From Hyphomonadaceae bacterium (GTDB lineage Bacteria; Pseudomonadota; Alphaproteobacteria; Caulobacterales; Aquidulcibacteraceae), in the NCBI GenBank assembly GCA_019636095.1, contig JAHBYF010000002.1, positions 186,001 to 250,000 on the forward strand: a stretch of DNA of 64,000 nt, given 5' to 3'. The position numbers and the translations under genes are program-made. Under the pieces are notes generated by a model that had not been told where the DNA came from, did not search any database, and saw only the letters and a program-made list of their open reading frames with translations. Each line of letters opens with the position of its first letter. The stretch's first letter is position 1. Positions 19,400 to 27,685 of this stretch are shown one piece after another.

Positions 19400-19872
19400 G
19401 CGCCGTCATTGTTTCGTTGCGCGTCAACGCGACCCCGCAGGAGGCATTTGACGCTTTTACGCAAGAGATCGGCTTGTGGTGGCGGCCGAACGGATTGTTC
19501 CAGATCACGCCACGCGGTGACGGTGTGCTGCGCTTTGAGTCCGGCGAAGGCGGCCGGCTGCTTACCGATCTGTCGAACGGCAAGTCATTCGAAATCGGGC
19601 GCATTACCACCTGGCGCCCGGGAGAGCGCCTCTCGTTCACGTGGCGTCAGGGCACGTTTGCCCCAGAGCAGGCGACGCAGGTCGAGGTGCGCTTTGAGGC
19701 TGTCGGCGATGAGACCCGGGTTACCGTTGAGCATCGCGGCTGGGATGCCATCCCTGAGGAACACGCCGCCCGCCACGGCTTCCCGCTAGCCGCCTTCCAA
19801 ATGCGCCTAGGCGAGCACTGGCGCGGGCTTCTTGCCTCTTTGCGCGCGCAGATCGATGAGCGGTGTGATTAA
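19396..19872 (+). CDS. SRPBCC (AHSA1-like) domain protein
   Basis: This 158-residue protein has the START/SRPBCC fold pattern of Aha1 C-terminal-like proteins. PQEAFDAFTQEIGLWW lies near residue 13, then ITTWRPGERLSFTW in the middle and TRVTVEHRGWDAIPEEHA near 105, ending in an amphipathic helix. Such proteins bind small hydrophobic ligands. The GTG at 19396 overlaps the ArsR stop, so the three genes are translationally coupled. The ligand is unknown. Confidence 0.85.
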   Translation: MSAVIVSLRVNATPQEAFDAFTQEIGLWWRPNGLFQITPRGDGVLRFESGEGGRLLTDLSNGKSFEIGRITTWRPGERLSFTWRQGTFAPEQATQVEVRFEAVGDETRVTVEHRGWDAIPEEHAARHGFPLAAFQMRLGEHWRGLLASLRAQIDERCD

Positions 19873-19974
19873 CAAGGCCGCTGGCGTCGCTGGACGCGTC
19901 CTCAACGACTGAATGCCACGTTTTTGCCCATTCCCCGAGCGAAAGCCGATGCCGCTGATTTGGGTGAGGCAGGT

Positions 19975-21447
19975 ATGAAGATCACGCGTGCAACCCTGTT
20001 GAAGGCTTCTCCGTTCGCGGCGCTCATCGCTGGCTTCGCCGGCGGGGCGCTGGCGATTTCGCCGATCTCACCGCTGGCGCCGCAGCGGGACGAGGCGCCG
20101 CAACAGCATCGGGACGGCGATCCCTACTTGCAGCTCGCGCAAGCCACGCCGCTGGTTCGCGCCACCCCCAACAGCCGTGGCGAGGTGCAGCTTTCCTTCG
20201 CGCCGGTGGCGGCGCGCGCTGCCCCGGCTGTCGTAAACGTCTACGCGCAACGCGTCGTTCGCTCGATGGCGCGCGACCCGTTCTTTGGCCGGTTCAGCGC
20301 CCCGCGCGTAGAGAACTCGCTGGGCTCCGGCGTGATCGTCCGTGAAGACGGGATCATTGTTACAAACAATCACGTCATTGACGGCGCGCAGTCTCTCAAG
20401 GTGGTCCTGGCGGACCGGCGTGAGTTCGACGCCGAGCTGGTGCTCGCCGATCAGCGTGTCGATCTAGCGGTGCTGCGCATTCGCGTTGGCAACGAACATC
20501 TCCCGACGCTGCCATTCGCGGATACGCAGCATGACCTGCAAGTCGGCGATTTGGTGCTGGCGATCGGCAACCCGTACGGGCTCGAGCAGACCGTCACGAG
20601 CGGCATTATCTCGGCGCTGGCGCGGACTGACGTTGGCATCTCCGACTACGCGTTCTTCATTCAGACCGATGCCGCGATCAATCGTGGCAATTCCGGCGGT
20701 GCGCTGGTCGACATGAATGGTTCGCTCGTGGGCATCAACAGCGCGATTTTCTCTGAAAGCGGCGCGTCGAACGGGATTGGCTTTGCCATCCCGTCCGAAA
20801 TGGTTCGGCGCGTAGTGGAATCCGCAGTCGCGGGCGGTCGCACAGTTGTTCGTCCTTGGTTGGGCGCGCGGCTCGCCGCAGTGACGCAAGATCAGGCGCG
20901 TTCGCTCGGGTTGCCGCGCCCGGAAGGGGTGATTGTATCTGAACTCTACCCGCGCGCCGCAGGTGAACGGGCCGGACTACGCAGTGGCGACGTGATCCTG
21001 TCAGTGGCGGGCGCCGATGTCCGCGACGAAGGTGCAGTCCGCTATCAGTTCGCGACACAGCGGCCCGGGGCGCGCGTGCCGCTTGTCGTATTACGCGGCG
21101 GGCGCCAGATGACCTTGACCGCGAACGCAGAGGCGCCTCCGGGCGGCGCGCCGGACCCGCGTGAGCTGTCCGGTCGCCATCCCCTCTCGGGCGCGCGGGT
21201 CGTAACGCTGACGCCGGCGACCGCGGAAGCGTCCGGGCTCGACCCGTTTGCGGACGGCGTGTTCATTCAAGCGCTTGACAATCGCGGCGTCGCAGCGCGG
21301 ATCGGGTTTAGGCCGGGTGACATCATCGATGAGGTGAACGGCCAGAGCATCCGAGACGCTGCGCAGCTTGACCGCGCCATGTCGCAGTCAAGCAGCTGGG
21401 TCATCGGGGTCGAGCGCAACGGGCAGCACGCCGAACTCAGGTTCTAG
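19975..21447 (+). CDS. Periplasmic HtrA/DegP-type serine protease
   Basis: This protease degrades misfolded envelope proteins. The 490-residue product starts with a hydrophobic segment (about residues 12-30) serving as signal peptide or anchor. A trypsin-like domain holds the triad His133 (TNNHVID), Asp163 (QRVDLAVL) and Ser240 (RGNSGGAL). Two PDZ domains follow, at about 285-375 and 395-485; the second is more divergent. The ATG at 19975 follows GGTGAGGCAG; a longer in-frame reading is less likely. It is closest to the DegQ/DegS/Do group; which one cannot be decided here. Nothing marks an operon with rarA, which begins 66 bases downstream. Confidence 0.93.
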   Translation: MKITRATLLKASPFAALIAGFAGGALAISPISPLAPQRDEAPQQHRDGDPYLQLAQATPLVRATPNSRGEVQLSFAPVAARAAPAVVNVYAQRVVRSMARDPFFGRFSAPRVENSLGSGVIVREDGIIVTNNHVIDGAQSLKVVLADRREFDAELVLADQRVDLAVLRIRVGNEHLPTLPFADTQHDLQVGDLVLAIGNPYGLEQTVTSGIISALARTDVGISDYAFFIQTDAAINRGNSGGALVDMNGSLVGINSAIFSESGASNGIGFAIPSEMVRRVVESAVAGGRTVVRPWLGARLAAVTQDQARSLGLPRPEGVIVSELYPRAAGERAGLRSGDVILSVAGADVRDEGAVRYQFATQRPGARVPLVVLRGGRQMTLTANAEAPPGGAPDPRELSGRHPLSGARVVTLTPATAEASGLDPFADGVFIQALDNRGVAARIGFRPGDIIDEVNGQSIRDAAQLDRAMSQSSSWVIGVERNGQHAELRF

Positions 21448-21513
21448 CGGCGCCGTCGACTTCGATGTCGCTTCGGCCATGTTTCTCGGCTTCGAAAGCC
21501 TTATGTTCGGGCC

Positions 21514-22824
21514 ATGAGTGATTTGTTCGAAGCTGCGGGCCTCGACCAGGGCGCGCCAACGCCACTGGCAGAGCGCCTGCGCCCGCGCAAGCTCGATGAG
21601 GTGGTTGGCCAGGATCACTTGTTGAAGCCGGAAGGTCCGATTGGGCGGATGGTGGCGCAGAAGCGGCTCGCCTCAATGGTGCTGTGGGGTCCGCCTGGCG
21701 TCGGCAAGACGACGATCGCGCGGCTGTTGGCGGAAGAAACGGGACTTGAGTTTCAGCAGATCAGCGCGGTGTTCTCCGGCGTCGCCGATTTGAAGAAGGC
21801 GTTTGAGACGGCGAAGGGGCGGCGCGCGTCCGGCAAATCGACGTTGCTGTTCGTGGACGAGATCCATCGCTTCAATCGCGCGCAGCAAGATGGTTTCTTG
21901 CCCTATGTGGAGCAAGGCATCGTTACGCTCGTTGGCGCAACCACCGAGAATCCGAGCTTCGAGATCAACGCAGCGTTGCTGTCGCGTGCGCAGGTGTTTG
22001 TCTTGAGGCGGTTGGATGAACCCGCGTTAGAGAAATTGTTGGAGCGCGCGGAAACTTTGCTCGGCAAGAAGCTGCCGCTGACTGATGAAGCACGCATCGC
22101 GTTTACGAATCTGGCTGATGGCGACGGACGCTATTTGCTGACTTTGAGCGAAGAATTGTTCGCGCTGCGCACAGCTGCGCCGCTCGACGTGAAAGCGCTG
22201 GGCGAGATGCTGCAAAAGCGCGCGCCTGCTTACGACAAGGATCGCGAAGAGCACTACAACCTCATCTCGGCGCTGCATAAGAGCATTCGCGGTTCCGATC
22301 CGGACGCCGCGCTCTATTGGCTCGCGCGAATGGTGACGGGTGGTGAGGATTTGCTCTTCATCGCGCGGCGGCTCGTCCGCGCCGCGGCGGAGGATGTCGG
22401 CCTTGCCGATCCGACGGCGCTCTTGATTGCAAACGCCGCCAAGGACGCGGTTCACTTCGTAGGTCCGCCGGAAGCGGAGCTGCACCTAGCGCAAGCCGTC
22501 ATCCATTTGGCTACGGCGCCGAAGTCGAATGCCGCTTACGTCGCCTGGAAACAGGCCAAGCAGGCGGCGTTGGACACCGGCGCGCTTGGACCGCCAATGC
22601 ACATCCGCAATGCGCCAACGAAGCTTATGAAGGATCTGGGATACGGCGCAGGCTATGCCTATGACCATGATGCCGAGGCGGGATTTTCAGGCCAGAATTA
22701 CTTCCCCGATGAAATGATGCGGCGCCAATTCTACGCGCCAGAAGGCCGCGGCCGCGAAGGCGCGATCAAAGAGCGGCTTGAACATTGGGCGCGCTTGCGC
22801 GCCGGGCGCGAGAGCGGAGAGTGA
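21514..22824 (+). CDS. rarA: Replication-associated recombination protein RarA
   Basis: RarA (MgsA, homologous to eukaryotic WRNIP1) is an AAA+ ATPase that acts at stalled replication forks. The 436-residue protein has PLAERLRPRKLDEVVGQDHLL at the N terminus, Walker A GPPGVGKT (residues 59-66), Walker B LLFVDEIHRF (111-120) and sensor 1 GATTENPSFE. It ends with the family-specific MgsA C-terminal domain (YGAGYAYDHD and FSGQNYFPDEM). Length is normal. It follows the HtrA gene on the same strand. Confidence 0.96.
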   Translation: MSDLFEAAGLDQGAPTPLAERLRPRKLDEVVGQDHLLKPEGPIGRMVAQKRLASMVLWGPPGVGKTTIARLLAEETGLEFQQISAVFSGVADLKKAFETAKGRRASGKSTLLFVDEIHRFNRAQQDGFLPYVEQGIVTLVGATTENPSFEINAALLSRAQVFVLRRLDEPALEKLLERAETLLGKKLPLTDEARIAFTNLADGDGRYLLTLSEELFALRTAAPLDVKALGEMLQKRAPAYDKDREEHYNLISALHKSIRGSDPDAALYWLARMVTGGEDLLFIARRLVRAAAEDVGLADPTALLIANAAKDAVHFVGPPEAELHLAQAVIHLATAPKSNAAYVAWKQAKQAALDTGALGPPMHIRNAPTKLMKDLGYGAGYAYDHDAEAGFSGQNYFPDEMMRRQFYAPEGRGREGAIKERLEHWARLRAGRESGE

Positions 22825-22909
22825 TCTCATTTCGCCAATCCGTTGAGTGACGCTTCCGGCTGCTGCGTGTGAGCGCTAGGGTCCTGGTACAAATCCCAGG
22901 GGACGCCCG

Positions 22910-25003
22910 ATGCTCATCCGTATTGCTGCGATTGCGGCGACGCTAACCTTTGCTTCCGCCGCGTTCGCACAGAGTGAACCACCGCGCGAGCGGCCGCGTA
23001 TGTTCGTCGCGGCTGACGTTTTCGATCTGGAGTACGCGGACAATCCGCAAATCTCGCCGGACGGACGCTGGGTCGCTTACGTGCGGGTGACGGCTGACGT
23101 CATGACCGATCGCTTCCGCCGTTCGATATGGCTTGTCGATTCAAATGGGGCCAACCACCGCCCACTCGTGCAAGGCGCGGGCGGATATGGCTCGCCGGTT
23201 TGGGCCCGTAACGGGCGCGCTATCGCTTATGTTGCGAACGAAGAGTCCGGCGCGGAGGTGCGCATCTTCTATCTGGACACGCAGCGTTCAGCGACGATCG
23301 CGCGCGTTCCAGCCGGCGTCAGCAATCTCACGTGGTCGCCGGATGGACGTACGTTGGCGTTCCAGAGTTTCGTCGCCGAAAGCAATGACACGCCAGCCGC
23401 CTTGCCGCCGCAGCCGGAAGGCGCGCAATGGGCTGAGCCTGCGCGGGTGATCAATGGCGTGGTGTTCCGCGCCGACGGTGAGGGCTACTTGCCCAATGGT
23501 TTCGCGCAGATTTTTGTTGCGCCCGCCGATGGCGGCACGCCGCGGCAGTTGACGTATCAAGCGCGCAATCACGATGGTCGGCTGTCTTGGAGCCCAGATG
23601 GCCGCAAACTGTATTTTTCCGCCAACGCCGAAGACGGCTGGGAATATGACCCGGTTGAGGCCGACATCTATTCGCTCGACGTTTCCTCTGGCGCGGTCAC
23701 ACGCCTCACAACACGCGATGGCCCCGAGGCCAGCCCTGTAGTTTCGCCGGATGGCCGTCGCATCGCCTATGTCGGCTTCGATGACCGCCGTCAGGGCTAT
23801 CAGGTGAGTGAACTCTATGTCGCTAACGCCGATGGCTCGAATCCGCGCTCGATCACCGCTTCGCTCGATCGCGATGTCATTGACCCGCAATGGGCCGGCA
23901 ATGGCGTCATCTATTTCCTCTTCGACGATCATGGCGTGACGAAGCTTGGCCGTGTCGGCGCAAATGGCGGGCGAGTGACGACGGTGCTGAGTAATATCGG
24001 CGGCACCGATCTCGGGCGTCCGTACACCAGCGGCTCCTACTCGGTGAACGCCAGCGGGCGCTACGTTGCGACCGTGACCTCGCCAACACGGCCGAGCGAT
24101 CTGATGGGCTCCAGCGGGCGCCATCTGACCGCGCTCAACGAAGATCTGTTCACCGGTAAGACTATCGCGCCAGCTGAGCACATTCGCCTGCCCTCCACAG
24201 TGGACCAGCGGCAGGTTGATGCTTGGATCGTACGGCCGCCGAATTTCGATCCGTCGCGGCAATACCCGCTATTGCTTGAGATTCATGGCGGACCGTTTGC
24301 GGCGTATGGGCCCGCATTCTCCGCCGAAATACAAATGTATGCGGCGGCAGGTTATGTTGTCGTTTACGCCAATCCCCGCGGGTCGACGTCTTACGGTGGC
24401 GAGTTCGGTAATCTCATCCACCACAACTATCCGAGCCAGGACTATGATGACTTGATGAGCGTCGTCGACGCGACTATCGCGCGCGGCAACATCGATCCCG
24501 CGCGCTTGTTCGTGACGGGCGGTTCGGGTGGCGGCGTGCTGACCGCTTGGATCGTCGGCACAACGGATCGTTTCGCGGCGGCGATGGTGCAGAAGCCGGT
24601 GATCAATTGGACAAGCTTTGTGCTGACCTCTGACGCCACCAATTTCTTCGCGCCGTATTGGTTTGGCGAGATGCCCTGGGAAGACGGCGCACAGGCGCGC
24701 TATTGGGCGCGTTCGCCGTTGTCGCGGGTCGGCAATGTCACCACGCCCACGGCGGTCATGGTGGGCGATGAAGATCATCGCACGCCGGGGAGTGAGGCGG
24801 AGCAATATTATATGGCGCTCCGCCTGCGGCACATTCCCACGCGCCTCATTCGTATCCCCGGCGCGCCGCACGACATCGCGTTCCGGCCAACCGGCATGAT
24901 CGCGAAAGTGCGCAACACCTTGGCGTGGTTCGCGGAGCACGGCGGTCCCCCTGTCCCGGATGCGCGGACGGGGGCGGCGACGGCGGCGGCCGAAGCGCAC
25001 TGA
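22910..25003 (+). CDS. S9-family peptidase (prolyl oligopeptidase type)
   Basis: This is a 697-residue secreted serine peptidase. A signal peptide covers residues 1-21, ending ASAAFAQ. The N-terminal half holds WD40-like beta-propeller repeats (ISPDGRWVAYVR, LTWSPDGRTLAF, LSWSPDGRKLYFS, VSPDGRRIAYVG). The C-terminal alpha/beta hydrolase domain has Ser539 in TGGSGGG, Asp622 in VGDEDHRTP and His654 in GAPHDIAF. It most likely cleaves peptides in the periplasm. A hairpin TCCTGG...CCAGGGGA lies at the ribosome binding site. A Gly/Ala-rich tail ends the protein. Confidence 0.93.
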   Translation: MLIRIAAIAATLTFASAAFAQSEPPRERPRMFVAADVFDLEYADNPQISPDGRWVAYVRVTADVMTDRFRRSIWLVDSNGANHRPLVQGAGGYGSPVWARNGRAIAYVANEESGAEVRIFYLDTQRSATIARVPAGVSNLTWSPDGRTLAFQSFVAESNDTPAALPPQPEGAQWAEPARVINGVVFRADGEGYLPNGFAQIFVAPADGGTPRQLTYQARNHDGRLSWSPDGRKLYFSANAEDGWEYDPVEADIYSLDVSSGAVTRLTTRDGPEASPVVSPDGRRIAYVGFDDRRQGYQVSELYVANADGSNPRSITASLDRDVIDPQWAGNGVIYFLFDDHGVTKLGRVGANGGRVTTVLSNIGGTDLGRPYTSGSYSVNASGRYVATVTSPTRPSDLMGSSGRHLTALNEDLFTGKTIAPAEHIRLPSTVDQRQVDAWIVRPPNFDPSRQYPLLLEIHGGPFAAYGPAFSAEIQMYAAAGYVVVYANPRGSTSYGGEFGNLIHHNYPSQDYDDLMSVVDATIARGNIDPARLFVTGGSGGGVLTAWIVGTTDRFAAAMVQKPVINWTSFVLTSDATNFFAPYWFGEMPWEDGAQARYWARSPLSRVGNVTTPTAVMVGDEDHRTPGSEAEQYYMALRLRHIPTRLIRIPGAPHDIAFRPTGMIAKVRNTLAWFAEHGGPPVPDARTGAATAAAEAH

Positions 25004-25051
25004 TCGATCTTTTTGCTTGAACCGGCGTGAAGAGCCGCGTTGAAGCAAACA

Positions 25052-25771
25052 ATGACGCGGTCGCTTTCATCGGATGACATCGCTTTTGCGCGCTCGCTCG
25101 TCATTGATGAAGACGCGCATTTGATTGCCTTCAATAAGCCGTCCGGGCTCGCAGTTCAGGGCGGTTCCGGCGTGACGCTTAGTCTTGAAGATTTGTTGGC
25201 GGCATTTGCCAAGTCGAACGGCAAACGCCCGCGGCTTGTGCATCGCCTGGATCGTGAGACTTCTGGTGTGATCGTAGCGGCCCGCACCAAACCTGCGGCG
25301 GCATTTTTCTCGGAAGCATTTTCAAAGCGTGATGTGAGAAAGACATACCTCGCGGTTGTGTGTGGGGGCTCTCCCGCGCCGGCGGACGGCGAAATCGCCC
25401 TGGCGTTGAAGAAGTCGGCGCGGCGCGGGCTCGACATCATGGAGGTCGCCGCCGACGGCCAGGCCGCGTTGACGCGGTACCGCACATTGTCAGCAACCTC
25501 AGAAGCGGCGCTGCTGGAACTTCGGCCTGAGACGGGGCGGATGCACCAACTCCGGGCGCATATCGCCGCGATCGGCCGGCCCATAGCTGGCGACGGCAAG
25601 TACGGCGGGCTCTATCGCATTGGCGGAACTGATATTCCTCGGCTGCTTCTGCATGCGGCAGCGCTGGATGTGCCTCGCATGGATGGCGGACGGAAAACGG
25701 TCGTTGCGCCTCCGCCTCCCGAATTTGCAGCAACGGCCCGATCACTCGGCCTTGAGACGCCCGCAGGCTAA
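25052..25771 (+). CDS. RluA-family pseudouridine synthase without S4 domain
   Basis: The 239-residue product has the catalytic signature RLVHRLDRETSGVIV with the nucleophilic Asp, and the ending LRPETGRMHQLRAHIAAIGRPI typical of RluA/RluC enzymes, which convert uridine to pseudouridine in rRNA or tRNA. It lacks the N-terminal S4 RNA-binding domain seen in its paralogue at 26690-27685. The ATG at 25052 is chosen over a TTG 12 bases earlier. It lies 48 bases after the S9 peptidase and 44 before a lipoprotein gene. The exact target uridine is not predictable from sequence. Confidence 0.9.
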   Translation: MTRSLSSDDIAFARSLVIDEDAHLIAFNKPSGLAVQGGSGVTLSLEDLLAAFAKSNGKRPRLVHRLDRETSGVIVAARTKPAAAFFSEAFSKRDVRKTYLAVVCGGSPAPADGEIALALKKSARRGLDIMEVAADGQAALTRYRTLSATSEAALLELRPETGRMHQLRAHIAAIGRPIAGDGKYGGLYRIGGTDIPRLLLHAAALDVPRMDGGRKTVVAPPPPEFAATARSLGLETPAG

Positions 25772-25815
25772 GATACCTGCTAAAGTAGCCGGCGAGGGAT
25801 TCCAGAGGACCGAGC

Positions 25816-26337
25816 ATGACAAGAGTTCTGACCTTCATAGCGGCCGCTTTCGCCTTGGCCGCGTGCGCCAGCGCCACGCCGCCGCCCTATGGGGCGGCGG
25901 TCTCCGCGACAAGCGCGGGCTATTCCGAAACGCAGATCGAGGCGTCGCGTTATTTCGTGACCTTTCGCGCGCCAGGCGGCGCCGACGCTTCGCGCCTCGA
26001 AGACTACGCATTGCTGCGGGCGGCGGAGCTAACGCTTGCAAACGGCCATGACTGGTTTTGGGTCGATCGCCGGAGCCTTGATCAGCAGAGCGATGGACGT
26101 TCGAGCGGTCCGAGCCTTGGAGTCGGGATCGGCGGCGGCAGCTATGGACGCCACACTGGAGCCAGCGTTGGCGTTGGCATGACATTCCCGCTCGGGCGAA
26201 GTGATCGCGGCGTGCAAGCGCGTGGCGCGACATATGAAATCCGCTTCGGCGAGGGTCCGAAACCGGATGACGCCAACGCCTACGACGCCACCTCCACCCG
26301 GCAATCCATTCGCGCACGAGTTGCTTCCGGCGAATGA
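25816..26337 (+). CDS. CC0125/CC1285-type lipoprotein
   Basis: The 173-residue product has a lipobox: a hydrophobic stretch then LAACAS, so it is probably lipid-modified at Cys17. The segment YSETQIEASRYFVTFRAPGG followed by ADASRLEDYALLRAAELTLANG is characteristic of a lipoprotein family known from Caulobacter (CC0125/CC1285); function is unknown. A Gly/Ser-rich central part (GVGIGGGSYGRHTGASVGVG) follows. The crcB start overlaps its stop codon in an ATGA, so the lipoprotein and the channel are likely coupled. Confidence 0.85.
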   Translation: MTRVLTFIAAAFALAACASATPPPYGAAVSATSAGYSETQIEASRYFVTFRAPGGADASRLEDYALLRAAELTLANGHDWFWVDRRSLDQQSDGRSSGPSLGVGIGGGSYGRHTGASVGVGMTFPLGRSDRGVQARGATYEIRFGEGPKPDDANAYDATSTRQSIRARVASGE

Positions 26338-26693
26338 TGAACGTGTTGCTGGTGGCGCTAGGCGGGGCGCTTGGCGCGGTTGCACGCTTCACCATCGGGA
26401 CTGGTGCGGCGCGACTGCTCGGCTTGGCGTTTCCATGGGGAACGCTCGCTGTGAACATCCTAGGCGGCCTGGCGATGGGGGTCTTGGCGGCTCGGACCGG
26501 CCCTGAGCAAGAGACGCTGCGGCTCACCCTGGGGGTGGGGGTGCTGGGTGGTTTCACCACGTTTTCGGCGTTTTCGCTGGAGACGGTGCGGCTCATGGAG
26601 CATCAACCCGGCCTCGCAGTGCTCTATGCGGTCGCCTCCGTGGCGCTGAGCGTTGGCGCTTGCTGGGTCGGGATGAGTTTAGGTCGCGCATGA
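26334..26693 (+). CDS. crcB: Fluoride ion channel CrcB/Fluc
   Basis: CrcB exports fluoride through a dual-topology dimer in the inner membrane. The 119-residue product has four hydrophobic helices and the family motifs GGALGAVARF at the start, WGTLAVNILGG and GGFTTFSAFSLE in the centre. No fluoride riboswitch is visible upstream; the gene is inside an operon-like run and overlaps both neighbours by ATGA. Two adjacent ATG codons are possible starts. Confidence 0.95.
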   Translation: MMNVLLVALGGALGAVARFTIGTGAARLLGLAFPWGTLAVNILGGLAMGVLAARTGPEQETLRLTLGVGVLGGFTTFSAFSLETVRLMEHQPGLAVLYAVASVALSVGACWVGMSLGRA

Positions 26694-27685
26694 AGGCGGT
26701 TGAAACCGTTGAAGTTGGTAAGGACGATGGTGAGCCGCGGGTCGACCGCTGGCTGCGCCGCCGTTTCCCGCAACTGACACAGGGGCAGGTCGAAAAGCTG
26801 CTGCGCACGGGGCAAGTGCGTGTCGATGGCGCGCGCGTGAAGGCGTCCGATCGTTTGTCGCCCGGTCAAAGCGTGCGTATTCCGCCATTGCCTGACGCGC
26901 CGACGCGGCGCGAGCCTGGTGCGATCTCGGAAAAGGATGAGACCTACGTTCGTTCCTTGGTTATCCATCGGGATGACGACGTCATCGTGCTCAACAAACC
27001 GCGCGGGCTCGCGGTTCAGGGTGGCGCCAAGACGACGCGCCATCTCGATCAACTGATGGAAGGCTTGAAGTTCGACGCTGAGAAAAAGCCAAAGCTCGTG
27101 CACCGGTTGGACCGTGACACATCGGGCTGCCTGGTGCTGGCGCGGCATCCGCGGGCGGCGGCGTTCTTAGCAGAAGCGTTCCGTGATCGTGACACCGATA
27201 AGATCTACTGGGCCATTGTCGTTGGGTCACCGCGCCCAAAGGTGGGCGAGCTGCGCTCATGGATACGCAAGGCGCCGGGGCCGCGTGATGCCGATCGTGA
27301 AATGATGGTGCGCGCACTGCAAACTGAAGACGGCGCGGTGCATGCAATCACGCAATACAGCGTCGTATCGGAAGCGGCGCAGCGAGCGGCCTGGGTGGCG
27401 TTGCGGCCGGTGACTGGGCGAACCCATCAGCTGCGTTTCCATATGGCGGAAATGGGTTATGCGATTGCGGGCGATCCGAAATACAAGTGCGATCGGCCCA
27501 CTCCAAACGATCTGGGCGGCGCACTTCTACTGCACGCGCGCGCTATTCGTATGCCGCATCCTTCGGGTGGCGAACTCAAAGTGATCGCCAAGCTCACGGG
27601 CCACTTCAAAACGGCTTTCCATACGCTTGGTTTTGAAGAGGGCGACATGCGGGATCCCTTCTCGCCGTTCGAGGGGACGCGATGA
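26690..27685 (+). CDS. rluC: RluA-family pseudouridine synthase with S4 domain (RluC-like)
   Basis: The 331-residue enzyme has an N-terminal S4 domain (about residues 15-70, RVDRWLRRRFPQLTQGQVEKLL) and the catalytic domain with KLVHRLDRDTSGCLVLAR, whose Asp is the nucleophile, and ALRPVTGRTHQLRFHMAEMG. RluC modifies three uridines of 23S rRNA in E. coli; assignment to RluC rather than RluD is by general similarity. The ATG overlaps the crcB stop. The stop overlaps the next gene (ATGA). Confidence 0.88.
   Translation: MKAVETVEVGKDDGEPRVDRWLRRRFPQLTQGQVEKLLRTGQVRVDGARVKASDRLSPGQSVRIPPLPDAPTRREPGAISEKDETYVRSLVIHRDDDVIVLNKPRGLAVQGGAKTTRHLDQLMEGLKFDAEKKPKLVHRLDRDTSGCLVLARHPRAAAFLAEAFRDRDTDKIYWAIVVGSPRPKVGELRSWIRKAPGPRDADREMMVRALQTEDGAVHAITQYSVVSEAAQRAAWVALRPVTGRTHQLRFHMAEMGYAIAGDPKYKCDRPTPNDLGGALLLHARAIRMPHPSGGELKVIAKLTGHFKTAFHTLGFEEGDMRDPFSPFEGTR

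Noticed and set aside
26200..26334. Fluoride riboswitch upstream of crcB
   Set aside because: crcB is preceded by coding sequence of the lipoprotein gene, and no riboswitch core was seen.
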